7,476 nt of DNA from Victivallales bacterium (GCA_017431185.1 JAFRLP010000646.1:1-7476), one strand, 5' to 3'; positions 1 through 7,304 are shown, numbered from the stretch's first letter. Translations and numbers: made by a program. Notes: generated from the sequence alone by a model not told the origin.

Positions 1-1257
1 CGACCCACAGCAAAAGCGCGACCAGCCAGTTCCAGCCGACGCCAATGACCCTTGTCCAGAGCGTGTCGCCGGCGCCCTTGAGCGCGCCGTCCGAAATGAG
101 GGTGATGGCGTCGAAGATCAGATAGAACGCCGAGGCGCGAATCATCGGGACGGCGATTTTCCGCACCTCCGTGTAATCCACCCCTGGCGCCTCTGGCGTG
201 AAGACGCTCACCAGCAGAGTGGGCAGCAGGCTGAAGACCAGCGTTCCGAAAAGCGCATACGAGATGGCCAATTTGTAGCCGCTGTAGGCGGCGCGCTCCG
301 CAAGTTCAGGACGCTTCGCCCCCATGAACTGCCCCACCAGAGTCGAAACCCCGATTTGCATGCCCAGCATCGGGAAGAAGGAGACATTGTCCCAATTGAA
401 GGTGATGGTCGTGGCGGCGGCCATGTCGGCTCCGTAACGGCTCAACAGCGAAATCACCACCACAAACGAGGCCATCCCCAGAAAATTCCCAACGCCGTTG
501 GGAAAGCCAAACACAATCAGCGGACGCATCTTCTCCCACTCGAAATGACGGCGCGGGCCGCCCTGGTATTCAGGTCGAGCAATCTCCCGATAGTACCAGA
601 CGCCGATGACCAGCGCCATCGCCACGCCCGCCAGCACTGTCCCGATGGCCGCCCCGACAATGCCCATCGCGGGGAATCCCCATTTGCCGAAAATCAGCAC
701 GTAGTTGACCACCAGGTTCACGACCAGCGACACGCAGTTCGCCACCATGATGACCTTGGTCTTGCCAATCCCCGCGAAGAATCCGCTGTAGGCGCTGCGC
801 ATCAGAGCCACGATGCATCCAAACGCCAGATACCAGAAATAGACCCGCTCCAGACGGCTCTGCACGGGGCTATGTCCCTCACCGCCCAGGGCATGGGAGC
901 CCAGCCAGGAGGTCAGCAGGCAAATCGGATAACACGCCACCGCCAGCAGAATGGCCTGGTGCATCACCTGCGGGCACTCGTTCTTGCGGTTCGCGCCATA
1001 GTAATGCGCCACCACCGTCGAGACGTAGCTGATGAGCCCCACGAACAGGCAGATGCACATCCAGTTGGTGATGCCGCCCGCCATCGAGGCCGACATCTCC
1101 TCCTTGCCCACGTGCGCCAGATAAACGCGGTCAATGAAGGTCATCAGCGTGTCAAAGATGCTGGTGACAATCATCGGCACGGCTATCGGAAGCAGGGAGC
1201 CTATGCCGCCCTCCCCCTCCCAATGCCGCCGCAGCCAATTGGGGAAAAAGGAGGAAA

Positions 1258-1261
<4 letters not shown>
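1..1261 (-). CDS. MATE-family multidrug/Na+(H+) antiporter, C-terminus cut off by window edge
   Basis: This is an open frame with no stop, beginning at ATG 1261-1259 and running off the left edge; 420 residues are visible. MATE proteins usually have about 450-470 residues, so roughly 30-50 are missing. These are inner-membrane exporters that swap Na+ or H+ for cationic drugs or metabolites. The sequence shows many hydrophobic helices and the two-fold repeat typical of the family: VPMIVTSIFDTLMTFIDRVY (residues 29-48) followed by YYGANRKNE (88-95), then, in the second half, STLVGQFMGAKRPELAE (306-322). GFFAGIGKTK (160-169), VNLVVNYVLIFG (181-192) and LKGAGDT (394-400) are also characteristic. 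The start codon overlaps the MoxR stop (ATGA at 1261-1258) and no good Shine-Dalgarno sequence precedes it, so translation is probably coupled to the MoxR gene. Family is confident; substrate and NorM/DinF subtype are not determined. Confidence 0.93.
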
Positions 1262-2244
<983 letters not shown>

Positions 2245-2290
2245 AGTGATTCTTCCTTGACAAACACTCTTCTGGGATTATTTTAGGTAG

Positions 2291-2310
2291 CGGCGGCGTC
2301 CTCGCCGCCG
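2291..2310. repeat. GC-rich perfect inverted repeat (8-bp arms, 4-base loop)
   Basis: CGGCGGCG (2291-2298), loop TCCT, CGCCGCCG (2303-2310). It lies in the untranslated leader of the leftward MoxR operon. No T-run follows on either strand, so it is not a standard intrinsic terminator. The form (GGTAG plus a GC palindrome) resembles dispersed REP-like elements of GC-rich genomes, but copy number cannot be judged from one window. It could instead be an mRNA-stabilising leader hairpin. Confidence 0.6.
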
Positions 2311-2324
2311 TCAACACAACGCAG

Positions 2325-2341
2325 GAAACACGGTGTGTTTC
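2325..2341. promoter_or_regulatory. Operator-like inverted repeat GAAACAC-GGT-GTGTTTC
   Basis: Perfect 7-bp arms around a 3-base centre. It covers the place where a -35 element would sit for the TATAAT box at 2354-2359, and no good -35 hexamer is present there. This fits a site for a dimeric regulator of the rightward DJ-1-like gene, the leftward MoxR operon, or both. The binding protein is unknown. Confidence 0.4.
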
Positions 2342-2347
2342 ATAGTA

Positions 2348-2365
2348 AGGTAATATAATTTACCT
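2348..2365. promoter_or_regulatory. TATAAT -10 box inside a palindrome, candidate shared divergent promoter
   Basis: AGGTAA (2348-2353), TATAAT (2354-2359) and TTACCT (2360-2365) form 6-bp arms around a perfect plus-strand -10 consensus. The minus strand offers TATATT (2357-2352) with a weak TTCGCA (2381-2376) 18 bases upstream, so a leftward promoter for MoxR may overlap the same site. Rightward transcription would leave a leader of about 90 bases before the DJ-1-like start. The -10 consensus and palindrome are seen directly; promoter activity is inferred. Confidence 0.45.
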
Positions 2366-2436
2366 GCCCCAGGAATGCGAATTGACAGGCCGTAGATTCG
2401 CCAGCCGCGTCTCCTCGCTCCCATCTCGTGTTCACA

Positions 2437-2458
2437 CCTCCCTCTCCCCTTCCCTCCC
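2437..2458 (-). other. G-quadruplex-type motif (minus strand) / pyrimidine tract abutting a start codon
   Basis: The plus strand is an uninterrupted 22-base C/T run directly before the ATG at 2459. On the minus strand it reads as G-runs of 3, 3, 4 and 3 separated by loops of 1, 2 and 3 bases, followed by a further GG. This satisfies the usual G3+N1-7 quadruplex pattern. The tract replaces a Shine-Dalgarno sequence for the DJ-1-like gene. The pattern is certain; folding and function are inferred. Confidence 0.6.
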
Positions 2459-3010
2459 ATGAAAAAAATCGCTCTCTTTCTTGCCCCTGGCTTCGAGGAA
2501 ATCGAGGCCGTCACTCCCGTTGACGTGCTGCGCCGCGCGGGCTTTGAGGTCGTCACCGCCGCAGTCGGCGCGGGCGGACGCCTGGTCACAGGCGCCCACG
2601 GCGTCCCCTTCCAGGCCGACTGCCTGGCGGAAGAACTCTCGGCGGATGAATTCGGCGTGACCATCTTCCCTGGCGGTCTGCCGGGAGCCACCAACCTCGC
2701 CGCCAGCAGCATCGCCACTGGCGTCGCCGCCGCCGTCCACGCCAATGGAGGAATTGCCGCAGCCATCTGCGCCGCCCCCATCGCCCTGCACACGGCCGGA
2801 CTGCTGGACGAATGCCGCTACACCTGCTATCCAGGCTGCGAAAGGCAAATCGGCGGACACTACACCGCCTCCAGAGTGGAGAACGACTCGCGCATCATCA
2901 CGGCCTGCGGCCCCGGAGCCTCGCTGGAGTTTGCCCTGGAACTTGTGCGGGCCATCGGCTCCGCCGAACTGGCCGACAAAATCGCCACAGGAATGCGCTT
3001 CAACGGGTGA
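2459..3010 (+). CDS. DJ-1/YajL/PfpI-superfamily protein
   Basis: A 183-residue cytoplasmic protein, the normal length for a single-domain DJ-1/ThiJ/PfpI member. The N-terminal MKKIALFLAPGFEEIEAVTP carries Glu16, equivalent to DJ-1 Glu18. The nucleophile elbow AAICAAP holds Cys104, equivalent to DJ-1 Cys106. Later come YPGCE (124-128), GGHYTASRVENDS (132-144) and GPGASLEFALELV (151-163), matching the DJ-1/YajL C-terminal half. The residue matching DJ-1 His126 is Tyr124, as in many bacterial members. Family members are linked to oxidative or carbonyl-stress protection, with debated glyoxalase/deglycase activity; the reaction here is not shown. The start is fixed by the conserved MKKIALFLAPG opening, although no Shine-Dalgarno sequence precedes it, only a 22-base pyrimidine run. 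It is divergent from the MoxR gene and 97 bases upstream of the GntR-type gene, which has its own promoter. Confidence 0.93.
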   Translation: MKKIALFLAPGFEEIEAVTPVDVLRRAGFEVVTAAVGAGGRLVTGAHGVPFQADCLAEELSADEFGVTIFPGGLPGATNLAASSIATGVAAAVHANGGIAAAICAAPIALHTAGLLDECRYTCYPGCERQIGGHYTASRVENDSRIITACGPGASLEFALELVRAIGSAELADKIATGMRFNG

Positions 3011-3032
3011 CCGCAGCCTGAGGGATTTTGAA

Positions 3033-3082
3033 AAAAATATTTTCCAGAGGTTACTTGACATTTTTCAGATATATGTTACAGT
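3033..3082 (+). promoter_or_regulatory. Sigma70-type promoter with UP element for the GntR-type regulator
   Basis: TTGACA (3055-3060) is a perfect -35. TACAGT (3077-3082, four of six consensus bases) follows after 16 bases. Upstream, 3033-3043 matches every position of the distal UP-element consensus AAAWWTWTTTT. If transcription starts near 3089, this tract sits at about -56 to -46, the usual place for alpha-CTD contact. The leader would be about 19 bases, just enough for the AGGAA ribosome site at 3096-3100. Confidence 0.65.
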
Positions 3083-3088
3083 ATATCT
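3067..3088. promoter_or_regulatory. Candidate autoregulatory operator AGATATA-N8-TATATCT
   Basis: Perfect 7-bp arms (3067-3073 and 3082-3088) separated by eight bases, covering the -10 element and start region of the regulator promoter. A dimer bound here would block RNA polymerase, as expected for an autorepressed GntR-type gene. TTACAG also occurs twice, at 3076-3081 and 3092-3097. That the downstream regulator binds here is inference from position. Confidence 0.5.
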
Positions 3089-3095
3089 AGTTTAC

Positions 3096-3100
3096 AGGAA
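3096..3100 (+). promoter_or_regulatory. Ribosome binding site AGGAA deciding the regulator start
   Basis: AGGAA lies seven bases before ATG 3108. The frame stays open upstream into the DJ-1-like gene, but this site, the promoter at 3055-3082 and the GntR domain boundary all place the true start at 3108. Confidence 0.75.
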
Positions 3101-3107
3101 CAAGAGC

Positions 3108-4193
3108 ATGGGCAACCCCGTCAACAAGCAAAAGGAACTCTACGCCATTCTGGTGGAGCGGATACTTCGCGGGAAATATCTGCAGGGGAGCCGTCTGCCC
3201 AAGGCGCTGGAGTTGGCCAAGGAGCTGCGCACCAGCTACGTGACCATGGTCAACGTCCTGAAACTCCTGGAGAACGACGGCTACCTGCAGGTCATCCGGG
3301 GCAAGGGGAGTTTTGTCAACTCGCGTCCGTCGGACGAGGGGCATGGGTCCCGCATCGTCAACCTGGTCAACTTCGGCAGTTTCAGCGGCTACGGCCCCCA
3401 GGCGATGGACGCCATGCTCCAAGTCATCACCGAGGCCGGCTGGCGCCACCGCTTCTTCACCGCGAAACACTCCCTGGTGGAGTTGCGTGAGGTGCTCAAC
3501 GACGAGGACTCCTACACCATCATCGGCAGCAGGGCCGACTTCGCGGGCTTCGCCGCCACCATGGACCACCTCAAGCGCCGTGCCATCATGATGGGCAACC
3601 GGTCTGAAATGCCCGGCGTGGCATGCGTCACGGCGGATGAGCAGCAGTCCATCCGGCTCTGCATGGATTTCTTCCTCGGACAAAGGCTGGAGCGCATCGC
3701 ACTCATTCTTGCGCGAAGCCACGATTTGCTGGAGCAGGAACGCGCCAGCGTCTGGCAAAGTCTGCTGCTGGACGCAGGACTCCCCTACGACCTTCTCTGG
3801 AAAATCGAACTCGGCCCGACAGAGGCGGAACGGCGTCCCACCCGCCGTCTGCTGGAAAAACTCTGGGAGAAGGGCGAACTCCAGAAGGCGCAGGCGGTCA
3901 TCGCCCCATGCGGCAGCATTGCCGATGAACTGCGGCTCTTTCTGCAAGAGCACGGGCTTCGCGTCCCGCAGGATGTCCAGATCATCAGCATCGGGGACTC
4001 CATGCTCTCCCGCGAGGGCAAGCAGCCGATTTCGGTCATCGACAACAACCTGGTCGGCCACGTCAAGATGGCCATCGGTATCTTCGAGAACCGCATGAAG
4101 GGACTGTCAGACGCCATGCGCTTCTATCTTTGCCAGCCCAGACTGATTCTGCGTTCCACCACTTTGCAATGCGAGTTTTTCCAAAAAATCTAA
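3108..4193 (+). CDS. GntR-type winged-helix regulator with LacI-like ligand-binding domain
   Basis: A 361-residue transcription factor. Residues about 7-72 are a GntR winged helix: LYAILVERILRGKYLQGSRL, then LPKALELAKELRTSYVTM with the recognition helix, and the wing RGKGSFV (64-70). Residues about 82-355 look like a periplasmic-binding-protein/LacI-type sensor: RIALILARSHD (195-205), an AVIAPCGSIADEL segment (263-275) and LRVPQDVQIISIGDS (284-298), the usual LacI-family run before the ligand pocket. This GntR plus LacI-like architecture is known from AraR of Bacillus, a sugar-responsive repressor, and is common in Lentisphaerota. The likely effector is a sugar released from a glycan, but which one cannot be read. 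The nearby pseudopilin and DUF4838 genes are its probable targets. A palindrome over its own promoter suggests autoregulation. The start at 3108 is preferred over longer in-frame starts that run through the DJ-1-like gene. Confidence 0.9.
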   Translation: MGNPVNKQKELYAILVERILRGKYLQGSRLPKALELAKELRTSYVTMVNVLKLLENDGYLQVIRGKGSFVNSRPSDEGHGSRIVNLVNFGSFSGYGPQAMDAMLQVITEAGWRHRFFTAKHSLVELREVLNDEDSYTIIGSRADFAGFAATMDHLKRRAIMMGNRSEMPGVACVTADEQQSIRLCMDFFLGQRLERIALILARSHDLLEQERASVWQSLLLDAGLPYDLLWKIELGPTEAERRPTRRLLEKLWEKGELQKAQAVIAPCGSIADELRLFLQEHGLRVPQDVQIISIGDSMLSREGKQPISVIDNNLVGHVKMAIGIFENRMKGLSDAMRFYLCQPRLILRSTTLQCEFFQKI

Positions 4194-4255
4194 TCGAAAT
4201 CGTTTTGACCAGAAACAGTAGGCAAATGACAGGTGAGCCTGTCGATAACGATTAG
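4190..4255. promoter_or_regulatory. Nested inverted repeats between regulator and pseudopilin gene
   Basis: CTAATCG (4190-4196, over the regulator stop codon) is the inverse of CGATTAG (4249-4255). Between them is a perfect hairpin GACAGG-TGAG-CCTGTC (4228-4243). No T-run follows, so a simple terminator is unlikely, although it could slow transcription leaving the regulator gene. An AATAAT at 4257-4262 could serve as a -10 with the hairpin lying over its -35 position, which would make the hairpin an operator for the pseudopilin gene. The repeats are direct observations; the role is tentative. Confidence 0.4.
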
Positions 4256-4302
4256 AAATAATGGGAAAACTAACATTTACAACCCAGCAACCCCAGCCAA
4301 GC

Positions 4303-4307
4303 GGAGA
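4303..4307 (+). promoter_or_regulatory. Ribosome binding site GGAGA deciding the pseudopilin start
   Basis: GGAGA stands seven bases before ATG 4315. The longer in-frame start at ATG 4261 has no Shine-Dalgarno sequence and would add 18 polar residues rich in Gln, Pro and Thr, so 4315 is preferred. Confidence 0.7.
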
Positions 4308-4314
4308 CAGCCCC

Positions 4315-5007
4315 ATGAATCAAACGACCAACGCCAAGCCATTCGCACGAAAAGACCAGAAGAAAATCTGCAACTTCTTCACACTTATTGAGTTATTGGT
4401 CGTTATAGCCATCATCGCCATACTCGCCTCGATGCTTCTGCCTGCGTTGTCAAAGGCGCGTGGAAAGGCTCGTGACATCAGCTGTAGGTCGAACTTGCGC
4501 CAGGTCGCACTGGCCTACTCGATGTACCTGACGGACAATGATGACTGGTGTCTCAGCGTGAACAAGAACGACAACATAAACGGTCAGACGTGGGGGCTGC
4601 GCCTTCGCAGCCTCAAATACCTTTCTGACCCCAAAGCCTACGTCTGCCCCAGCGAGGCGGGGCGCACCCCCTGGAAACCAGGGATTGCCATGGGACACGA
4701 CTTCACCAGCTACGGGCATAACCTCTACTACAATTACAAAAACGTCAAGGCTGTCGGCTCCGGCATCGCCCTGCAATATCCATCCGCCATCCTCTTTTTC
4801 GCGGATGCGGCGGCGGAACGCTTCTGGGTTCCGGGAAGCAAATACGATGTCTATTCCACGGACACGCAGACGGATTATTTCGGTTTCCGCCACCAGGGGA
4901 ACATCGAGGTGAACGTCACCCTCTATGACTGCCATGTCATGTGTACGCGCCGTGTTTACAATCAGGGTTCTGCGTGCGGCTATCAGGCTCCGTTCTGCCA
5001 AAAGTAA
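4315..5007 (+). CDS. Pseudopilin-like protein with type IV prepilin N-terminal methylation/cleavage motif
   Basis: A 230-residue protein from the preferred start. A basic leader of 21 residues is followed by [16 protein letters not shown] (22-37), the prepilin N-terminal helix with Glu at mature position +5. [16 protein letters not shown] (38-53) and [20 protein letters not shown] (57-76) match the pseudopilin-like family found in dozens of copies in Lentisphaerota and Planctomycetes. The soluble head has AYVCPSE (108-114), TSYGHN (131-136), and a degenerate tail FRHQG...LYDCHV (191-208) in place of the usual RH...DGHV. The residue before the predicted cleavage is Phe21, not the Gly expected by classical prepilin peptidases. 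It should be membrane-anchored with an exposed head, probably handled by a type II secretion or type IV pilus-like machine. Placement between a sugar-type regulator and a DUF4838 gene suggests a role in glycan use; this is inference. Confidence 0.9.
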   Translation: MNQTTNAKPFARKDQKKICNFFTLIELLVVIAIIAILASMLLPALSKARGKARDISCRSNLRQVALAYSMYLTDNDDWCLSVNKNDNINGQTWGLRLRSLKYLSDPKAYVCPSEAGRTPWKPGIAMGHDFTSYGHNLYYNYKNVKAVGSGIALQYPSAILFFADAAAERFWVPGSKYDVYSTDTQTDYFGFRHQGNIEVNVTLYDCHVMCTRRVYNQGSACGYQAPFCQK

Positions 5008-5016
5008 GGCAACTGT

Positions 5017-5039
5017 TCAAAACACCACCTGTTTTGACA
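5017..5039. promoter_or_regulatory. Inverted repeat TCAAAACA-N5-TGTTTTGA overlapping a TTGACA box
   Basis: Perfect 8-bp arms (5017-5024 and 5030-5037) around CCACC, starting nine bases after the pseudopilin stop. The right arm runs into TTGACA (5034-5039). The best -10 is a weak CATAAA (5059-5064) after a long 19-base spacer. It could be an operator for the DUF4838 gene or a hairpin ending the pseudopilin transcript. The arm sequence GTTTTGAC (5031-5038) also occurs at 4202-4209 upstream of the pseudopilin gene. Confidence 0.45.
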
Positions 5040-5102
5040 TGTCCAGACCCGGATTTGCCATAAAAACATAACGTGCCAGGCGTGAATCCCCAACTTGCCC
5101 GT

Positions 5103-5116
5103 GAGGCCTAGGCCTC
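5103..5116. promoter_or_regulatory. Perfect 14-bp palindrome GAGGCCTAGGCCTC in the DUF4838 leader
   Basis: A gapless palindrome about 55 bases before the DUF4838 start. Allowing one G-T pair it extends to 17 bp per strand side of pairing potential over 5100-5119. It may be an operator, or may form a leader-RNA structure or RNA dimer contact. No regulator family is recognised from its sequence. Confidence 0.45.
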
Positions 5117-5157
5117 GCGAATTGAAGTGGCCTGGGGTTCTGAATAGATACAAAAAA

Positions 5158-5163
5158 AAGGAG
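5158..5163 (+). promoter_or_regulatory. Strong ribosome binding site AAGGAG deciding the DUF4838 start
   Basis: AAGGAG after an A-run, eight bases before ATG 5172. A TTG two codons upstream (5166) is only two bases from this site and is therefore an unlikely start. Confidence 0.85.
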
Positions 5164-5171
5164 ATTTGACT

Positions 5172-7283
5172 ATGCGAAAGACAATGTTTCTGCTTGCAAT
5201 CCTGCTGTCAGCGCGTCTGTTGCTGACGGACCTGACCCTGGTGGAAACTGGCGGCGCAAAGGTGACCATCGTCCTGCCAGATAACCCAGGTGCGGAATTG
5301 CGCTATGCGGCCTCTGAACTCGCGGATTTCATCAAACGGATGAGCGGCGCGGAGTTGCCGTGCGTGACAGGCGCACACGATGGCCCACGCATCCTGCTGG
5401 GCCATCTGTCGTCAGGCCTGGCAGAAGACCACCTTCGCATCACCTGCGACGGCAGGAGTCTCCGCCTGGACGGCGGCGGAGTCTACGGCCCGCTTCAAGC
5501 CGTCTATAGCTTCCTGCGCGAGGAGATGGGGGTCTTCTGGCCATTCATGGAGGAGATGTGGCTGGAGATTCCGCGACAGTCCACCATTACCGTGCCCACG
5601 CTCTCCATCGACAGGGAAGCCTATTTCAAGCTTCGAAACCTGCACACATTTCCAAGGGACTACGACCGCCTCTTCCACTGGATGGCGTTCAACGGCTGGA
5701 AGACGCGCGCGCAGAATCCGCCTGGCTATTCCCACTTGTCCGCAATGCTCGCCCGTGGCATACAGCCGCTGTTCGGGACACACTCCTGGGCCTTCTGGAG
5801 CGGGCGCAAGGCCCTCAACGAGCACCTGGACTGGAATCCCCTGCTGAACGGCAAGCGCACACCTCCACCGCTGGAGGGACCACCCTGGTGGAAATACTCG
5901 CAGCTCTGCATCGGCAATGCAGACCTTCGTCGGCACCTCCTCGCCAATATGCTGGACTACCTTGCGAAAAACCCGAAACTCAAAAGGCTCCCGCTGGAGG
6001 CCAACGACGGCGGAGGCTACTGCGACTGCAACCTTTGCCGTGCCTATTGCGAAAACCCAAATGACCGCGTCTTCAAATTCTTCAAGGAGATGGCTTATGC
6101 CATCGGCGGCGAGCACCCCGACGTGACCGTTGGGGTCAACGGCTACGGTAACCACGAGGAGCCGCCCCCCTTCCCGCTGCCGTCCAACCTCTACGTCTCC
6201 GTCACCTTCAATGAGCGCAACTACATGAGGCCACTGACGGCCCCCGTCAACAGGGAATACTACGCTCGCCTGGAGAAATGGGCGAAGGCCGTACCGGGCA
6301 GGGCCTCCTCCCGCGAAATGGGACACAAGGTCTTCTTCAACGATTGGCTCCACCCCTTTGACGACGTGCTGGCAGAGGACGTGAAGACATACGCACGGCT
6401 CGGCCTCGCGGGCTTCTTCGCGGAAGGACTCTACCCCTCCCCTCTGACCGAATACCTGCGCATCCAGTTCCACTGGGACCCCTGGCAGGACGTGGAGGCC
6501 CTGACGATGAAATTCTGCCGCGGACTCTACGGCGCGGCCTTCCAGCCCATGTACGACTACTACCGTCTGCTCAACCGTCGGGTCGCCCAGTGCGAGGACG
6601 ACCTGGATAATTTCGGGAGCATCGGGGAGTTCGTCGCCCCCATCGCCAAGCAGACGCACGAACTGCTCATGACGGCGGCAACGCTGGTGGCCGACTCGCC
6701 GACCCTTCTCGCCAGAGTCCGCTGGGAACAGGGCAAATTCGAGCAGCTCGCCAGTGCGCCCAGGATGTGGTTCCCGTGCGAGCGCGACTTCGTCACCGAC
6801 GGGCTCCGTGCCGCCAGTCTCCTCCCCAACGGCGACTTCGAAAAGGGGATGCAGGACATCATCCAGGACACACCTCACGGGGAAGGAGGCGAATTCAAGT
6901 ACACCATCACGCAAGGGGAGGCCTACCACGGCAACAAGGCCGGTTGCATCACCGTCGTGAAGCCTGGCTGGGGGCGCATGATGATGACCGCCAACGGGCT
7001 CGACCCCGCCAAACGCTACGCCTTCCTCGCCGCCGTCAAAACCACGGACGGCGCGGACATGGTGCATCTCTGGTACAGCACCAAGGGCAAGCGCGCCGTC
7101 CTCTGCCGCATGGGCGACACCGGTGGCAAATGGTACAGGGCAGTCTTCAAGGACATTCAGACAGACAAGGGTGAGTTGACCCTCTACCTCACCCTCCATA
7201 CCGACCCCAAGAAAGGCAGAGTCCTGTTTGACGACGTGCTTGTCATCGAACAGGAGCTGCTTCCCGAGACTATTGGCGACTGA
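5172..7283 (+). CDS. Exported DUF4838-domain protein with C-terminal carbohydrate-binding-like domain
   Basis: A 703-residue protein. Residues 1 to about 19 are a basic and hydrophobic export signal, though a clear Ala-x-Ala cleavage site is lacking. Residues about 22-145 resemble the small N-terminal alpha/beta domain seen before GH20/GH67-type barrels: LVETGGAKVTIVLPDN and YAASELADFIKRMSGAELP (45-63). The DUF4838 core (about 150-540) includes RNLHTFPRDY (155-164), LEANDGGGYCDCNLC (275-289), FNDWLHPFDD (389-398) and FFAEGLYPSPLTEYL (415-429). Its cysteines 284, 286, 289 and 293 form a CxCxxCxxxC cluster. From about 549 a jelly-roll like CBM4/9 begins with LLPNGDFEKG and ends near VLFDDVLVIE (684-693). 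DUF4838 proteins are common in glycan-use loci of Lentisphaerota and Bacteroidota; the reaction is not established, so glycoside hydrolase activity is inference. It has its own promoter-like region and palindromes. Confidence 0.9.
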   Translation: MRKTMFLLAILLSARLLLTDLTLVETGGAKVTIVLPDNPGAELRYAASELADFIKRMSGAELPCVTGAHDGPRILLGHLSSGLAEDHLRITCDGRSLRLDGGGVYGPLQAVYSFLREEMGVFWPFMEEMWLEIPRQSTITVPTLSIDREAYFKLRNLHTFPRDYDRLFHWMAFNGWKTRAQNPPGYSHLSAMLARGIQPLFGTHSWAFWSGRKALNEHLDWNPLLNGKRTPPPLEGPPWWKYSQLCIGNADLRRHLLANMLDYLAKNPKLKRLPLEANDGGGYCDCNLCRAYCENPNDRVFKFFKEMAYAIGGEHPDVTVGVNGYGNHEEPPPFPLPSNLYVSVTFNERNYMRPLTAPVNREYYARLEKWAKAVPGRASSREMGHKVFFNDWLHPFDDVLAEDVKTYARLGLAGFFAEGLYPSPLTEYLRIQFHWDPWQDVEALTMKFCRGLYGAAFQPMYDYYRLLNRRVAQCEDDLDNFGSIGEFVAPIAKQTHELLMTAATLVADSPTLLARVRWEQGKFEQLASAPRMWFPCERDFVTDGLRAASLLPNGDFEKGMQDIIQDTPHGEGGEFKYTITQGEAYHGNKAGCITVVKPGWGRMMMTANGLDPAKRYAFLAAVKTTDGADMVHLWYSTKGKRAVLCRMGDTGGKWYRAVFKDIQTDKGELTLYLTLHTDPKKGRVLFDDVLVIEQELLPETIGD

Positions 7284-7304
7284 TACTGCCCAGAAACCGT
7301 AATT

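Noticed and set aside
2382..2387. TTGACA on the plus strand as a -35 for the DJ-1-like gene
   Set aside because: No acceptable -10 lies 15-19 bases downstream; the region there is GC-rich.
2745..3107. N-terminal extension of the GntR-type regulator
   Set aside because: The extra 121 codons overlap the DJ-1-like gene in another frame and the promoter; residues are Pro/Ser/Thr-rich noise. The ribosome site and domain boundary support 3108.
3087..4061. Minus-strand open frame of 324 codons
   Set aside because: Antisense to the GntR-type regulator, without family motifs.
4261..4314. Upstream ATG start for the pseudopilin
   Set aside because: No Shine-Dalgarno sequence before 4261, and ATG 4315 has GGAGA at ideal spacing and gives a leader of normal length.
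5412..7199. Long minus-strand open frame of 595 codons
   Set aside because: It lies wholly within and opposite the DUF4838 gene, has no domain signals or ribosome site, and shows Val/Gly/His-rich composition typical of an antisense shadow.
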